From: Actomonas aquatica
Lineage (GTDB): Bacteria; Verrucomicrobiota; Verrucomicrobiia; Opitutales; Opitutaceae
Direction of reading: 5' to 3'
Assembly (NCBI RefSeq): GCF_019679435.2
Contig: NZ_CP139781.1
Location: forward strand, 372,001-436,000
Length of the DNA stretch: 64,000 nt
In this document: positions 1-9,955 of the stretch, in pieces
Numbering within the stretch: the stretch's first letter is position 1
How the letters are laid out: every line of letters starts with the position of its first letter
The notes under the pieces: model-generated
Told to the model about the DNA's origin: nothing
Seen by the model: only the letters and a program-made list of their open reading frames with translations
Databases searched by the model: none
Program-made: the position numbers and the translations under genes

Positions 1-576
1 ACCCGTTCACTGAACAGTCACCGCACAGCCCAAGCTTTTCTGGGTGTCGCGGCTGATCAAGAACTGACCGCTTCGATTAAACCGAACGCAAATATTCGCC
101 TCATTGCGAAGGACTGTCGGACCGCGGGCCAAGATCTTCATGGGCTGCTCAAGCGCATGGCTGATGATCGGTCGCTTGAACCACACGAGTCCGCCTATTT
201 TGGGTGGATCTCGAAAACCCGCTCCTTGCTGCGAAAACTAGGGGTGGGGGAGATCCAGATGAATGTCCCGCTGGCCGGCAGCTGGATGGGGACTGCGTTG
301 ACAGGCGCATGCGATCTGCTCGTGCATGGCGGTCCGAAAGCGATCGGGGTGGTGGAGATCAAAACCATCCTTCGTGGTGAACAGACGCACCCTCGCTCTC
401 GTGATCTGGTGCAACTGGCGAGTTACACGAGTTTGGCTGAACAAGAGTTCGGAGTGTCCGCATGGGCGTCATTGGCCTACTGTCACTTTGAGACCCGAAC
501 CGTTCGGATTTTCGTTTTCCGCCGAAGTGACCGGCTACTCGCTCCGATACAGCGCCAACTGGAAATTGCGGCATAG
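1..576 (+). CDS. PD-(D/E)XK nuclease-like protein, 5'-truncated by window edge
   Basis: The reading frame is open from base 1 to the stop at 574-576, so the start lies left of the window; an internal ATG at 157 is available but nothing favours it. The C-terminal half carries a PD-(D/E)XK signature of the RecB/Cas4 kind: a GACDLLV strand with the metal-binding Asp, then VVEIKT (the ExK part), then QLASYTSL, which fits the QxxxY motif. Such proteins cut DNA or pair with helicases. It lies 11 bases upstream of a small Cys-rich gene in the same direction, at the left of a defence island, so a role in DNA processing or defence is inferred. The fold assignment is by motif only; the biological substrate is unknown. 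Confidence 0.6.
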   Translation, partial: TRSLNSHRTAQAFLGVAADQELTASIKPNANIRLIAKDCRTAGQDLHGLLKRMADDRSLEPHESAYFGWISKTRSLLRKLGVGEIQMNVPLAGSWMGTALTGACDLLVHGGPKAIGVVEIKTILRGEQTHPRSRDLVQLASYTSLAEQEFGVSAWASLAYCHFETRTVRIFVFRRSDRLLAPIQRQLEIAA

Positions 577-587
577 GAGAGTCTGAA

Positions 588-866
588 ATGACCTACGATC
601 TTAACGGGCTTTCAGAAGCATTTGATCACGCCAAATGGCGCGCCCGGGAATTCATTTTGGCTTACAACCGTTGTCTTCCCAGCGAGTCTTGCCCGCACTG
701 CGCGCAATGTGCTCATGTCCCAGGCTTGCCGTGCCCCGAATGTGGTTACGAACACCCGATGTCTTTCCTCATCCTCCTCGATGGCGAGTATGGCTATGAG
801 GCGGTGGAAATTCGCAACCGCCGGCAGGTCGTCGCAACGTTCGAAGTCGGCTCCGAATGGAGATAG
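588..866 (+). CDS. Small Cys-rich, zinc-ribbon-like hypothetical protein (92 aa)
   Basis: A GGAG sequence lies 8 bases before the ATG and the gene starts 11 bases after the nuclease-like gene, so the two are probably co-transcribed. The middle of the protein has CPHCAQC followed by CPEC (roughly residues 35-52), which could bind one zinc ion in a ribbon or knuckle. The C-terminal third (FLILLDGEYGYEAVEIRNR) looks like a small beta-rich region. I do not recognise the family. It may be an accessory or regulatory partner of the upstream nuclease-like protein; this rests only on adjacency. Confidence 0.55.
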   Translation: MTYDLNGLSEAFDHAKWRAREFILAYNRCLPSESCPHCAQCAHVPGLPCPECGYEHPMSFLILLDGEYGYEAVEIRNRRQVVATFEVGSEWR

Positions 867-883
867 CATCCGATCAGGGCGGA

Positions 884-1744
884 CTATGCTACTTCAAGTA
901 TTTGCTCGATAGCGCTCGCCAGATTGCTCGCTGATGCTCCTTCCATGAACTCTTCCCAAAGATTTCGTGAACTACCATCGAGCAATCGCCCGTCGCCACT
1001 GATTGCGATGGCACCCTGAGTCCTCCATTGAGCGTCGATCTCGAAGTAACCAGGGTGTTGACGCATGTCTGCGAGGGGATCGCGCTGCCGACACCATTCC
1101 TGGTCCCAGTCCCCGTTCCAAATAGTCATGTCCTGGTGACTACGGCGAAGTGCTAGGATGGTCATGACCTCAAAAAGAAGAACGTAAGAGTCTGACCACC
1201 GATGATGGCGGCAACCGGCGTGTGATTTCTCGGGGCGGAGCGGGAGTTCGAAATGCCTGAGAGCAAGTTGTATCAGCTCAGGGGTTGATGTCCCGGAAGC
1301 GCACAGGGTTTCCAGATCAACGTCGTGTCCGCCAGGAATGTTCTTGATCCAGTTTTCAACGTTTCCGGCGATGGTGAACCGCCCGAAAGTTTGTGGTGGG
1401 TCGGCGTCGGAACAGCTGAGTTCGGCGAGCGCGATTCCATAGTAACCCAGTCCCTCCCGCTGGATAACCACAGGCTTGATTCCATGGGATCTGTAATACC
1501 GACGACAGACTTGAAGTGCCAAATACCACGCCAATCCCCATTGGGTTTTTTTACGGCCAGCTTGGCGCCATTTTTCAAATTCGATATCGGCCGTCATCTG
1601 GGCAAAGTCTCTTGGAGTGGCGGTAATGGGCAGGCATAGCCCATGGAGGGGTAGATTGTTTCTAGCTAGGACTTTACAACGCCGCTGTCGCTCTGTTGTG
1701 TCGCAGCCGTTTTCGACGATTTCTGGCCGAGCGTCGACATTCAT
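884..1744 (-). CDS. Hypothetical protein (286 aa), divergent from the defence operon
   Basis: This leftward gene begins about 75 bases from the start of the giant helicase gene, which reads the other way, so the two share a short divergent promoter region. A GGAG lies close (3 bases) before the ATG. The protein is soluble, rich in Trp, Arg and His, with no signal peptide or membrane segment. A stretch around residues 50-100 (MTADIEFEKWRQAGRKK and onward) and an acidic, Trp-rich C-terminal half stand out. I recognise no family. The divergent position beside a defence operon would suit a regulator or an accessory defence protein, but no helix-turn-helix could be identified by eye. Confidence 0.55.
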   Translation of the reverse strand: MNVDARPEIVENGCDTTERQRRCKVLARNNLPLHGLCLPITATPRDFAQMTADIEFEKWRQAGRKKTQWGLAWYLALQVCRRYYRSHGIKPVVIQREGLGYYGIALAELSCSDADPPQTFGRFTIAGNVENWIKNIPGGHDVDLETLCASGTSTPELIQLALRHFELPLRPEKSHAGCRHHRWSDSYVLLFEVMTILALRRSHQDMTIWNGDWDQEWCRQRDPLADMRQHPGYFEIDAQWRTQGAIAISGDGRLLDGSSRNLWEEFMEGASASNLASAIEQILEVA

Positions 1745-1819
1745 CTACTCCAGTTCCGATGCAGCACGCCTCACTGCCAGAAACCTTATCCCCGGATGGT
1801 GCACCACCGTCTCGTCGTC
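1745..1819. promoter_or_regulatory. Divergent intergenic region, likely promoter of the defence operon
   Basis: About 75 bases separate the start of the leftward hypothetical gene from the start of the rightward helicase gene. Any promoters for both must lie here or inside the neighbouring coding sequence. No convincing -35/-10 pair or perfect inverted repeat could be made out by eye. Confidence 0.3.
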
Positions 1820-4800
1820 ATGGATAGTGTCTTCAAATTTCGCGATGAGTTGATCGGGAGCTATGAAAGCTTTTCGCGTAGTTTTACGCGGATTCAAGCC
1901 GAGGATATCCGTGAACACGTCGAAGCTGAGTATCAGCGGAAGCGGTATTGGCCTGAGCCGCTCATTCAGATCAACCCCAACTACCTGCGGGCGCGAAACG
2001 TTGATCAACTGGTGGAGGAAGGAAGTCTCCATCCAACCTGTAAGACGATTTTTCGCTTCAAGACGGACACGGGCGAGCAACCGCTGCGTTTATTCCAACA
2101 TCAGCAGGAGGCGCTTTCCAAGGCCGCCGGTTCGTCGAGCCAGAGCTACGTAGTCACGACCGGCACTGGATCCGGTAAGTCTCTTTCTTTCTTCATCCCC
2201 ATCATAGATCGGATTCTGAAAGCAAAGGACGCCGATTCGACTCCTCGAACGAGAGCGATCATCATCTACCCGATGAATGCGCTGGCAAATAGCCAGTTGG
2301 AGGAGGTTCGAAAATTCCTCGGAAACCTCGCCCCAGCAGATTCATCAATTCGAGTCGATCGCTACACTGGTCAGGAAGACGACAAGATCAGGAAAGAGAT
2401 CGCGGCCAATCCGCCAGACATTCTGCTCACCAACTTCATGATGTTGGAGTTGATCCTGACGCGGTATGAGGAAACCGATCGACTCGTTGTGGATCACTGT
2501 CGCGGGCTCGAATACTTGGTGCTCGACGAACTTCATACCTATCGCGGCCGTCAAGGAGCAGACGTTGCGATGTTGGTGCGACGGCTCAGGGAGCGCTTCC
2601 ATTCCAAAAATCTGATTTGCATCGGCACATCTGCGACAATGTCGAGCACAGGATCGCAACAAGATCGAAAACGCACTGTTGCGGAGGTAGCTTCGAAACT
2701 TTTCGGACAAAACATCCCCCCGGAGAACGTGATTGGCGAAACCCTGGAGCGGGTGACGAATCCAAAACTGGGGTTGGATGCGATAAAGCCGCTGTTAAAA
2801 GCGAGTCTTTCGCGGAAGGAGTTCGCTTGGCCAACGTTTCAGGCCTTTAGAGATGATCCCGTGTCGGTCTGGGTCGAACTCAAGTTGGGTATCCATTTCC
2901 CTAGTGAAGGAAGCCCCGAGCGGGCGAAGCCGATATCGCTCACCGATGCCGCTTCGGAACTAGCGATCGACGCAGGTATCGAGTCTGAAATGGCGCACGA
3001 AGCCTTGGAGCGTTTTCTGGTGGCCGCACAGTCAGAGCAGGGACCGGATGGGCGCGCACCGTTTGCCTTTAAACTGCACCAGTTCATCAGTGGTCCCGGT
3101 AAGGTTCACTGCACCTTGGAGCCTGAGGGGAAGAGATTGGTCACACTCGATGCACAGCGCTTCGCGCCTAGCCGCCAAGACGAGGCCATATTTCTTTTCC
3201 CAACGCATTTCTGTCGTGAGTGTGGCCAAGAATACCATCCGGTTTGGGAGGACACCAAATCTAGCCCGAACTACACCCCCCGTGAGATTGACGACGTGGG
3301 AGGAGAGGACCGTGAAGATCGATCTGGATTCCTTGCCGCCTGTCGGGGTGAACAGAACTTCAAGGGAGAGATCACTGACTATCCAGACACTTGGCTCGAT
3401 TACAGTAAGGATGAGCCGAAGCTTAAGCCTACCTACCGCGCATGTAAGGTGACTGCAGTTAAGGTGGGGGCCAACGGCTGTCTGGGCCAAGGGCAGGATT
3501 ACTGGTTTATTCCAGGCAAATTCCGCTTCTGCCTAAACTGTAGCCAAGTCCACGAAGCGTATGGTCGGGATATCAATCGCCTTTCCGGTCTGTCGGGTGA
3601 GGGGCGTTCATCGGCCACCACGATCATTACTTTGACAGTTCTGCGGCAGTTATACGCGCAGGAGTTCCCGAAGGATTTTGGAGGAAACGATCCCCGCAAG
3701 CTCCTTGGATTCTCGGACAATCGTCAGGATGCCGCACTACAGGCCGGACATTTCAACGACTTCGTTTACCTTTTGATCATTCGGGCTGGGTTACTTGGCG
3801 CACTGAGAAACAACGATGGGGTTCTGGACGAAGAGCAGCTTCCGGATGCGGTTTTCGAAGCGCTCGGTTTCGGCGACAATGACCCTGGTGTTCTGGCGGA
3901 GTATTTGCGCGATCCGACGATACTCGGGCTAGGCCTAAAAACCGCTCAAAAGGCCATCCGATACGTGATCGGTTACCGATTAATCCGGGATCTCCGCAAA
4001 GGTTGGAGATTCAATAATCCGAATCTCCACCAGCTCAAACTAATCGAGTTGGGTTATGATTCCCTCGATGAATTTTGCGCCCATCAAGCGTCGTTTGAAT
4101 CGAACAATATTTTGGCGCGATTGACTCCAGACGAGCGCCATGAATTGGCCAAGCTGGTGTTCGATGAGATGGTGAAGAACCTCTGTGTTGAAACACGCTT
4201 CCTCGATGGTGCTGAGCATGAACGGATGGCGAATCCCGTGGGACAATACCTAACCGAACGATGGGCGTTTGGTTGGGATGAGCGCCTGGATACGACACGC
4301 TATCTCATCCTCGACAAAAGACCAGACGGGAAAGGCAAAGGCCGGAAGCGGTTGGACTTGATCGGGGGCGGCACCAACTCGCGTTTAGTTCGACTAATCA
4401 AGTATGCGAAGTTCTGGGACCGGTCATCGTTCGGGAAACCGACCGCACCGTTTAGCAACCAGGAGTTGGTCGAAATGTGTCAGGCCTTTCTCAAAGCGGC
4501 AGCGACGCACGGATACGTGCAAAGCCACGGACTCGACAACAACAAGCTCGTTGGCTGGACGCTGAAATCGTCGGCCCTCCAATGGGTGATGAAGGGGGAC
4601 GATGCCGACGCGGTGACAGGCTCTCAAAACCGCTTTTTTCGAGAACTCTATCTTACCGTTTCGGAGATCCTGACGAGCAAGTCACACCAGTTGTTCGATT
4701 TTCGTGCCCACGAGCATACCGCCCAAGTGGATGCGGAGAAACGGAAGTCGATTGAGCAGTTGTTCAGACGCAGTGAGCGAGATGTCGCAGATTGGAAGTC

Positions 4801-7126
4801 GGTCGAAGGTAACACAGGGCCAATGCCGCGACTTCCCGTCCTGTTTTGCTCACCGACCATGGAACTCGGCGTCGATATATCTTCGCTCAACACCGTCTAT
4901 CTGCGGAACATGCCGCCAACTCCGGCAAACTACGCTCAACGCAGCGGACGTGCGGGACGGTCGGGCCAAGCCGCGTTAGTTGTGACCTATTGTGCAGCGA
5001 TGAGTCCGCACGACCAGTGGTTCTTCAACCATCAGAGCGACATGGTCCATGGCGTCGTGAAAGCCCCGACACTGGAACTTGCGAATCGCGACCTAGTTGA
5101 AAGCCACCTCCACGCGGTGTGGCTTGCGACAGTCGAGTATCAGTTAGCGACCAGCATTGCGCCGATGCTGGACTTGGACTCGCCCCTCAAACCTCTCCTG
5201 CAAGATATCCAATCCCGACTTGAAAAGCCGGAGGTAACAGCTCGCGCCCTGGCGCAAGCGAGAGAGGTTCTCTTTCACGTTAAAGACGAGCTAAACGCTC
5301 ATAACGCCTCGTGGTTTACCGACGATTTCGTTGAACAAACCATTCGGAAGAGCGCCCAAACATTTGATGAGGCATTTAGCCGGTGGCGCACGCTCTACGA
5401 TGGAGTTCAGAAGCAAATGGAGGCCGCGGACAAAGTGGTGCGTAGCCCGGCGACCAGTGCTCGTGACCGTGAGAATGCCAACCGTCGCTATCAGGACGCG
5501 AAGAACCAACTCACGCTTTTGCTCAAGAGCGACGGTAGTTCGTTGAACAACGATTTCTACACGTTCCGCTATCTTGCGAGCCAAGGGTTTCTTCCTGGCT
5601 ACAATTTCCCCCGACTCCCATTGATGGCTTGGATTCCAGCCACTGGAAGAAAGGCGAACGGGAAAGATGATCGTGGTAGTATGGTTAGTCGACCGCGCTT
5701 CCTCGCTCTAGCGGAGTTTGGGCCTCGCAGCCTCATTTACCACGAAGGGAAAATGTTCCGCGTCGATCGCACGAAACTCAATATCCAGAGTTCCGATTCG
5801 ATCTCAGCCAATTCTGAACTAGCCACGGTGAATGCGCTGGTTTGCACCCGTTGCGGTCATGGTCACCTTGGCAATAACGAACAACCGATGCCGTCCGAAA
5901 GCACCTGTGACCATTGTGGGCAGGCATTGACCGATGATGGGCTCGTAAAAGGGCTCTTCCGTATCGAGACAGTTGAGACAAAGGTGCAGGAGCGAATTTC
6001 CGTCAACGAGGAGGAAAGACAGCGCCAGGGCTTCGAACTCCAGACCACTTATCGCTTCTTGCCCGGTCCCAATGGGGTCCCGGAGGTTAACTATTCCGAA
6101 GTTGAGACGGGCGGGGAATCGATCGCTAAGCTCACCTATTCACCGTCCGCTAGGATTTGGCGCATCAACAAGGGTTGGCGTAGGCGGAAGAACAAAAAAC
6201 AGCTGGGCTTTGCGATTAACCCTATCACGGGTCAATGGAGCAAGCTGGACGATCCGGACACCGACAATGTCGAGGAGAACCCAGATGCCACCGGCGTAGT
6301 CAATCAACCAGCACAGCTCGTCGTTCCCTATGTTGAGGACCATCGAAATATCCTCATTTTCTCACCTGAAAAGGTGCTCAGCGAAGCCGCGATGGCGACC
6401 CTCCAAGCAGCGCTGAAACGTGGGATTACACAGACCTTTCAGATCGAAGACTCTGAACTTGTAGTCGAGCCTTTACCAGATCGGTCAAACCGACGGAGCA
6501 TCCTATTCTACGAGGCTGCTGAAGGTGGGGCAGGGGTGCTCAGTCGAATAGCGTCGCCGGACTATCGGGATCAATTGGCTATTGTGGCTCGCACGGCGTT
6601 GTCGGTCCTGCATTTCGACCTTCCAGAAACCGGAGTCCTGTCGAGCGACGATCTACCGAAATGCGAGGTATTGACCGAAGCCGGCGAACGAATCTGCGAA
6701 GCAGGCTGCTACCAGTGCCTCCTGTCCTACTACAATCAGCCTGATCACGAGCTAATCAACCGACGTGATCCCAGTATCCAGCAACTGTTGGTTCAATTGG
6801 CCAATGGAGTGGTTATGCCCAGCACGGTTCCTCTTCCCAAGTCAACCGTCGGTCCCTTGGGGGCGTGGCTTTCGGCCCTCCGCGAAGCGGGTCTTCGGTT
6901 GCCGGATGAAACCGAGAAGTCCATCGCCGATGGTCGTGCAGTTGCCGACGCCGTTTATAAATCATCTCGCGCTCTCGTTTTCCTGAACCAACCGGCGGAT
7001 GAAATCTCAGCGTATGCGAGAGATCGAGGATTCGAGGTCATTGTTTTCCCCACACCGCAGGACGAATGGCCTACGGTTTTTGCTCAACACCCGGCCGTAT
7101 TTGGCTCCCCCTCGGCCCGCGCATGA
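1820..7126 (+). CDS. Giant DEAD/DEAH-type helicase with DUF1998 domain (DruE/DrmAB-like)
   Basis: About 1768 residues from the chosen ATG at 1820; an in-frame ATG at 1796 exists, but homologues of this type begin near the FKFRDELIGSY segment. Superfamily 2 motifs are visible: Walker A TGTGSGK near residue 115, motif II as DELH near 235, SAT near 270, and motif VI QRSGRAGRSG near 1037. Cys pairs that could bind zinc occur near 463 (CREC), 571 (CLNC), 1343 (CTRC) and 1363 (CDHC). CEAGCYQCLLSYYNQ near 1630 is the DUF1998 signature shared by MrfA, DrmB and Druantia DruE. The C-terminal ~100 residues look like a degenerate Vsr/restriction-endonuclease-like fold. The protein probably moves along phage DNA as a motor. 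The stop overlaps the next start (ATGA), so translation is coupled. Helicase/DUF1998 assignment is firm; the system name is inference. Confidence 0.88.
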   Translation: MDSVFKFRDELIGSYESFSRSFTRIQAEDIREHVEAEYQRKRYWPEPLIQINPNYLRARNVDQLVEEGSLHPTCKTIFRFKTDTGEQPLRLFQHQQEALSKAAGSSSQSYVVTTGTGSGKSLSFFIPIIDRILKAKDADSTPRTRAIIIYPMNALANSQLEEVRKFLGNLAPADSSIRVDRYTGQEDDKIRKEIAANPPDILLTNFMMLELILTRYEETDRLVVDHCRGLEYLVLDELHTYRGRQGADVAMLVRRLRERFHSKNLICIGTSATMSSTGSQQDRKRTVAEVASKLFGQNIPPENVIGETLERVTNPKLGLDAIKPLLKASLSRKEFAWPTFQAFRDDPVSVWVELKLGIHFPSEGSPERAKPISLTDAASELAIDAGIESEMAHEALERFLVAAQSEQGPDGRAPFAFKLHQFISGPGKVHCTLEPEGKRLVTLDAQRFAPSRQDEAIFLFPTHFCRECGQEYHPVWEDTKSSPNYTPREIDDVGGEDREDRSGFLAACRGEQNFKGEITDYPDTWLDYSKDEPKLKPTYRACKVTAVKVGANGCLGQGQDYWFIPGKFRFCLNCSQVHEAYGRDINRLSGLSGEGRSSATTIITLTVLRQLYAQEFPKDFGGNDPRKLLGFSDNRQDAALQAGHFNDFVYLLIIRAGLLGALRNNDGVLDEEQLPDAVFEALGFGDNDPGVLAEYLRDPTILGLGLKTAQKAIRYVIGYRLIRDLRKGWRFNNPNLHQLKLIELGYDSLDEFCAHQASFESNNILARLTPDERHELAKLVFDEMVKNLCVETRFLDGAEHERMANPVGQYLTERWAFGWDERLDTTRYLILDKRPDGKGKGRKRLDLIGGGTNSRLVRLIKYAKFWDRSSFGKPTAPFSNQELVEMCQAFLKAAATHGYVQSHGLDNNKLVGWTLKSSALQWVMKGDDADAVTGSQNRFFRELYLTVSEILTSKSHQLFDFRAHEHTAQVDAEKRKSIEQLFRRSERDVADWKSVEGNTGPMPRLPVLFCSPTMELGVDISSLNTVYLRNMPPTPANYAQRSGRAGRSGQAALVVTYCAAMSPHDQWFFNHQSDMVHGVVKAPTLELANRDLVESHLHAVWLATVEYQLATSIAPMLDLDSPLKPLLQDIQSRLEKPEVTARALAQAREVLFHVKDELNAHNASWFTDDFVEQTIRKSAQTFDEAFSRWRTLYDGVQKQMEAADKVVRSPATSARDRENANRRYQDAKNQLTLLLKSDGSSLNNDFYTFRYLASQGFLPGYNFPRLPLMAWIPATGRKANGKDDRGSMVSRPRFLALAEFGPRSLIYHEGKMFRVDRTKLNIQSSDSISANSELATVNALVCTRCGHGHLGNNEQPMPSESTCDHCGQALTDDGLVKGLFRIETVETKVQERISVNEEERQRQGFELQTTYRFLPGPNGVPEVNYSEVETGGESIAKLTYSPSARIWRINKGWRRRKNKKQLGFAINPITGQWSKLDDPDTDNVEENPDATGVVNQPAQLVVPYVEDHRNILIFSPEKVLSEAAMATLQAALKRGITQTFQIEDSELVVEPLPDRSNRRSILFYEAAEGGAGVLSRIASPDYRDQLAIVARTALSVLHFDLPETGVLSSDDLPKCEVLTEAGERICEAGCYQCLLSYYNQPDHELINRRDPSIQQLLVQLANGVVMPSTVPLPKSTVGPLGAWLSALREAGLRLPDETEKSIADGRAVADAVYKSSRALVFLNQPADEISAYARDRGFEVIVFPTPQDEWPTVFAQHPAVFGSPSARA

Positions 7127-9933
7127 GTTTCGCGACTGCCACTGAGTTTTCACCAGGAACCCTCCTGCGCGCCCGTGGGCGCGAGTGGGTCGTTCAGCCT
7201 GGGTCGAATGTCGATCTATTGCACCTTCGCCCGTTAGGTGGATCGGATGAAGATATCACAACGCTGATCCCCGAACTTGAGTTTGAGGCTCCGGAGCCAG
7301 CCACCTTTCCGGAACCCGATCCAACGAAACGTGGCAACCATACTGCCGCACTCCTCCTTCGTGATGCTCTTCAACTCAAGCTGCGATCGGGTGCTGGTCC
7401 TTTCCGGTCTTTCGCCAATATCGCAGTCGAACCCAGGGCTTATCAGCTGGTGCCGCTGCTGATGGCTTTGCGGCAACCTACGGTTAGGTTGCTGATCGCT
7501 GACGACGTGGGCATCGGCAAAACGATTGAGGCCGGTCTCATTGTTCGCGAACTCCATGATCGCGGTGAGATTACTCGATTCGCGGTGCTGTGCCCGCCTC
7601 ATCTCGTCGAGCAGTGGCAAGCCGAGCTAAATCGCCATTTTCATTTTCACGCTGTTGCACTTACTGCCTCCAGCGTCACCCGCTTGGAAAAGTCGCTACC
7701 ACATGGTGTGTCACTCTTTGAGCAGCACCCGGTCGTGGTGGTGAGTCTCGACTACATCAAGAGCGACCGTCACCGGGCTCATTTTCTATCCATTGCTCCA
7801 GAGTGCATCGTGGTTGATGAGGCCCACACGTGTGCGGCGGCTGGCAAGGGCAAGCAATTGCGCTTCGAGTTGCTTCAGCAGCTCACGGAGCAACCCGATC
7901 GTCACCTGATTTTACTTACGGCTACGCCACACTCTGGTGACGATGCCGCTTTCCATAATCTTCTCTCTCTGCTTCGTCCCGATTTTGCTGAACTTGCCGA
8001 GGCCGATGAAACAACCCGCCGATCCTTACGCGAAGAACTTGCCCGTTACTTTGTGCAGCGACGGCGCAAGGATATCGAGGACAAGGAATGGCAGGATGGG
8101 AGTGTTTTCCCACGTCGTCTCACTGCTGAAATCACCTATCGGTTGACCGGTGCGTGGGGTGAGTTCTTCGATGCAGTTCAGGATTATTGTGTGCAGCTGG
8201 CCAATAGGGCGGAAGCTAGTGACTCCTCGGGTCGCCACATGATCTGGTATGCGACGCTTGCTCTGCTTCGTTGCGTGTCGTCTTCGCCCGCTTCGGCCGA
8301 GCGCGCCCTCACGACCCGCTTGTCAGGAACACAAGAGGAAATGGAGGCACTGGCGGATGAAGAACGGGTGCAAGATGGAGACAGTTCTGAGCTGTCCGTT
8401 AACGATCTGGAGCCGGCTGCGGCGCTCGACACGGACGGAACGCTCAAGGGGCTGATTGAGCGGGCTCGCCAACTCTCTGGGCAAAGGGGCGATCCCAAAC
8501 TCAAAGCCCTTGTCGGTCACTTGAAAGAGCTGATGGAGAAGGGCTCTCGACCGGTTGTTTTCTGCCGTTACATCGCGACCGCTGGCTACGTGGCCGATGA
8601 ACTTCGGAAGCATTTCAAGAATGCTACCGTCGACGCGGTGACAGGTGAATTTACCTCCGAGGAACGCGAGGAGCGGGTAGGGCACTTGGCGGAAGCGGAT
8701 AATCCCATCCTAGTGGCCACCGATTGCCTCTCCGAGGGTATCAACCTCCAACACGGTTTCAATGCGGTGATTCATTACGACCTCGCGTGGAATCCCACTC
8801 GTCACGAGCAGCGCGAAGGTCGCGTCGACCGCTTCGGCCAAAAGTCCCAGGACGTCCACTGCACAATGCTTTACGGGCAGGACAATCCCGTGGATGGCTT
8901 TGTTCTCAACGTCATCCTCCGTAAAGCCGAGACCATTCGGGAGAAGCTCGGCGTCATGGTGCCGCTTCCTTCCGACCAGCAGCGCATCAGCCAAGCCTTG
9001 ATCAAGGCTACCCTGCTGCGGGGTCGCCAAGCTGAGCTGAATTCCCAGCAATTGGACTTGGGTCTGGAAGCCCAGATCGAGGCCGAGCTAAAGCCTCTCA
9101 CGACGGCTTGGGAAGACGCCATGGAGAAAGCCAAGGCCAACCGCACCGTCTTCGCCCAACGTCGGATCAAGCCCGAGGATGTGCTTCCTGAGTGGCGTCG
9201 CCAGCTCGATCTCATTGGCAACGAGCACGCGATTGCTCGGTTTGTGGCCAACGCCTGCGCCCGTCTCGGTTCCGCCCTCGAACCCTCGCGAGGTATATGG
9301 CGTTTTGTTCCGGGGAACCTGCCCGGAACCCTACGTGAGCGCCTGGCTGAGGAGCGACTCGATAAGAGCCACACCATCGACTTCCATTACCCACCCGCTC
9401 AAGGCGCGCTGTTCATCCATCGCACCCATCCGCTGGTATCGATTCTCGCGGATTCGCTGCTTGAAGGCGCATTGCAGGATGAAACGCCACTCGCCGCCCG
9501 CTGTGCGGTGACGGTCACGCCCGACGTGCCGATCGTCACCACGCTTTTCCTGCTCCGGCTGCGTTACCAGCTCATCCACCAAAAGCGCGATTCCTTCCGC
9601 ACGCTCATGGCCGAGGAAGCCGTCGCGCTCGCTTGCGAAGGCCGGGAGTCACCCACTTGGCTCGATGATGCCTCGGTGCTTCGACTCATCGAAGTCAAAC
9701 CCGCCGGCAACCTCGGCTCCGATGCCTCGACGCGAGAGATTTCCCACGCGCTTGGGCTGCTTCGATCCAACACCGCCCGCCTCGAAACCATCGCCAAAGA
9801 AAGAGCCGATGCGCTCTTGCAGGATCATCGCCGAGTTCGTGAAGCCGCCCGCGACCAAGGGAGCTACTCCGTGACCGCCTGCCTCCCCGTCGACGTTATT
9901 GGCGTCTACGTTCTCCTTCCAGATAATCTCTAA
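7123..9933 (+). CDS. SNF2-family helicase, DrmD-like
   Basis: The ATG at 7123 overlaps the upstream TGA by four bases and gives a 936-residue protein beginning MSFATATEFSPGTLLRARG, which matches how DISARM DrmD proteins start. A longer frame from 7066 exists but is less likely. SNF2 motifs in order: DDVGIGKTIEAGL (Walker A, near residue 127), VVDEAHTC (motif II, near 230), LLTATPHSG (motif III) and, in the second RecA lobe, ATDCLSEGINLQ then HEQREGRVDRFGQ (motifs V and VI, near 565). A conserved C-terminal extension of about 300 residues follows. In class 1 DISARM and Hma-like loci this translocase accompanies a large adenine methylase, as it does here. DrmD-like is well supported; function against phage is inferred from context. 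Confidence 0.88.
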   Translation: MSFATATEFSPGTLLRARGREWVVQPGSNVDLLHLRPLGGSDEDITTLIPELEFEAPEPATFPEPDPTKRGNHTAALLLRDALQLKLRSGAGPFRSFANIAVEPRAYQLVPLLMALRQPTVRLLIADDVGIGKTIEAGLIVRELHDRGEITRFAVLCPPHLVEQWQAELNRHFHFHAVALTASSVTRLEKSLPHGVSLFEQHPVVVVSLDYIKSDRHRAHFLSIAPECIVVDEAHTCAAAGKGKQLRFELLQQLTEQPDRHLILLTATPHSGDDAAFHNLLSLLRPDFAELAEADETTRRSLREELARYFVQRRRKDIEDKEWQDGSVFPRRLTAEITYRLTGAWGEFFDAVQDYCVQLANRAEASDSSGRHMIWYATLALLRCVSSSPASAERALTTRLSGTQEEMEALADEERVQDGDSSELSVNDLEPAAALDTDGTLKGLIERARQLSGQRGDPKLKALVGHLKELMEKGSRPVVFCRYIATAGYVADELRKHFKNATVDAVTGEFTSEEREERVGHLAEADNPILVATDCLSEGINLQHGFNAVIHYDLAWNPTRHEQREGRVDRFGQKSQDVHCTMLYGQDNPVDGFVLNVILRKAETIREKLGVMVPLPSDQQRISQALIKATLLRGRQAELNSQQLDLGLEAQIEAELKPLTTAWEDAMEKAKANRTVFAQRRIKPEDVLPEWRRQLDLIGNEHAIARFVANACARLGSALEPSRGIWRFVPGNLPGTLRERLAEERLDKSHTIDFHYPPAQGALFIHRTHPLVSILADSLLEGALQDETPLAARCAVTVTPDVPIVTTLFLLRLRYQLIHQKRDSFRTLMAEEAVALACEGRESPTWLDDASVLRLIEVKPAGNLGSDASTREISHALGLLRSNTARLETIAKERADALLQDHRRVREAARDQGSYSVTACLPVDVIGVYVLLPDNL

Positions 9934-9955
9934 GGGTCAACCGGATCTTAGACTG

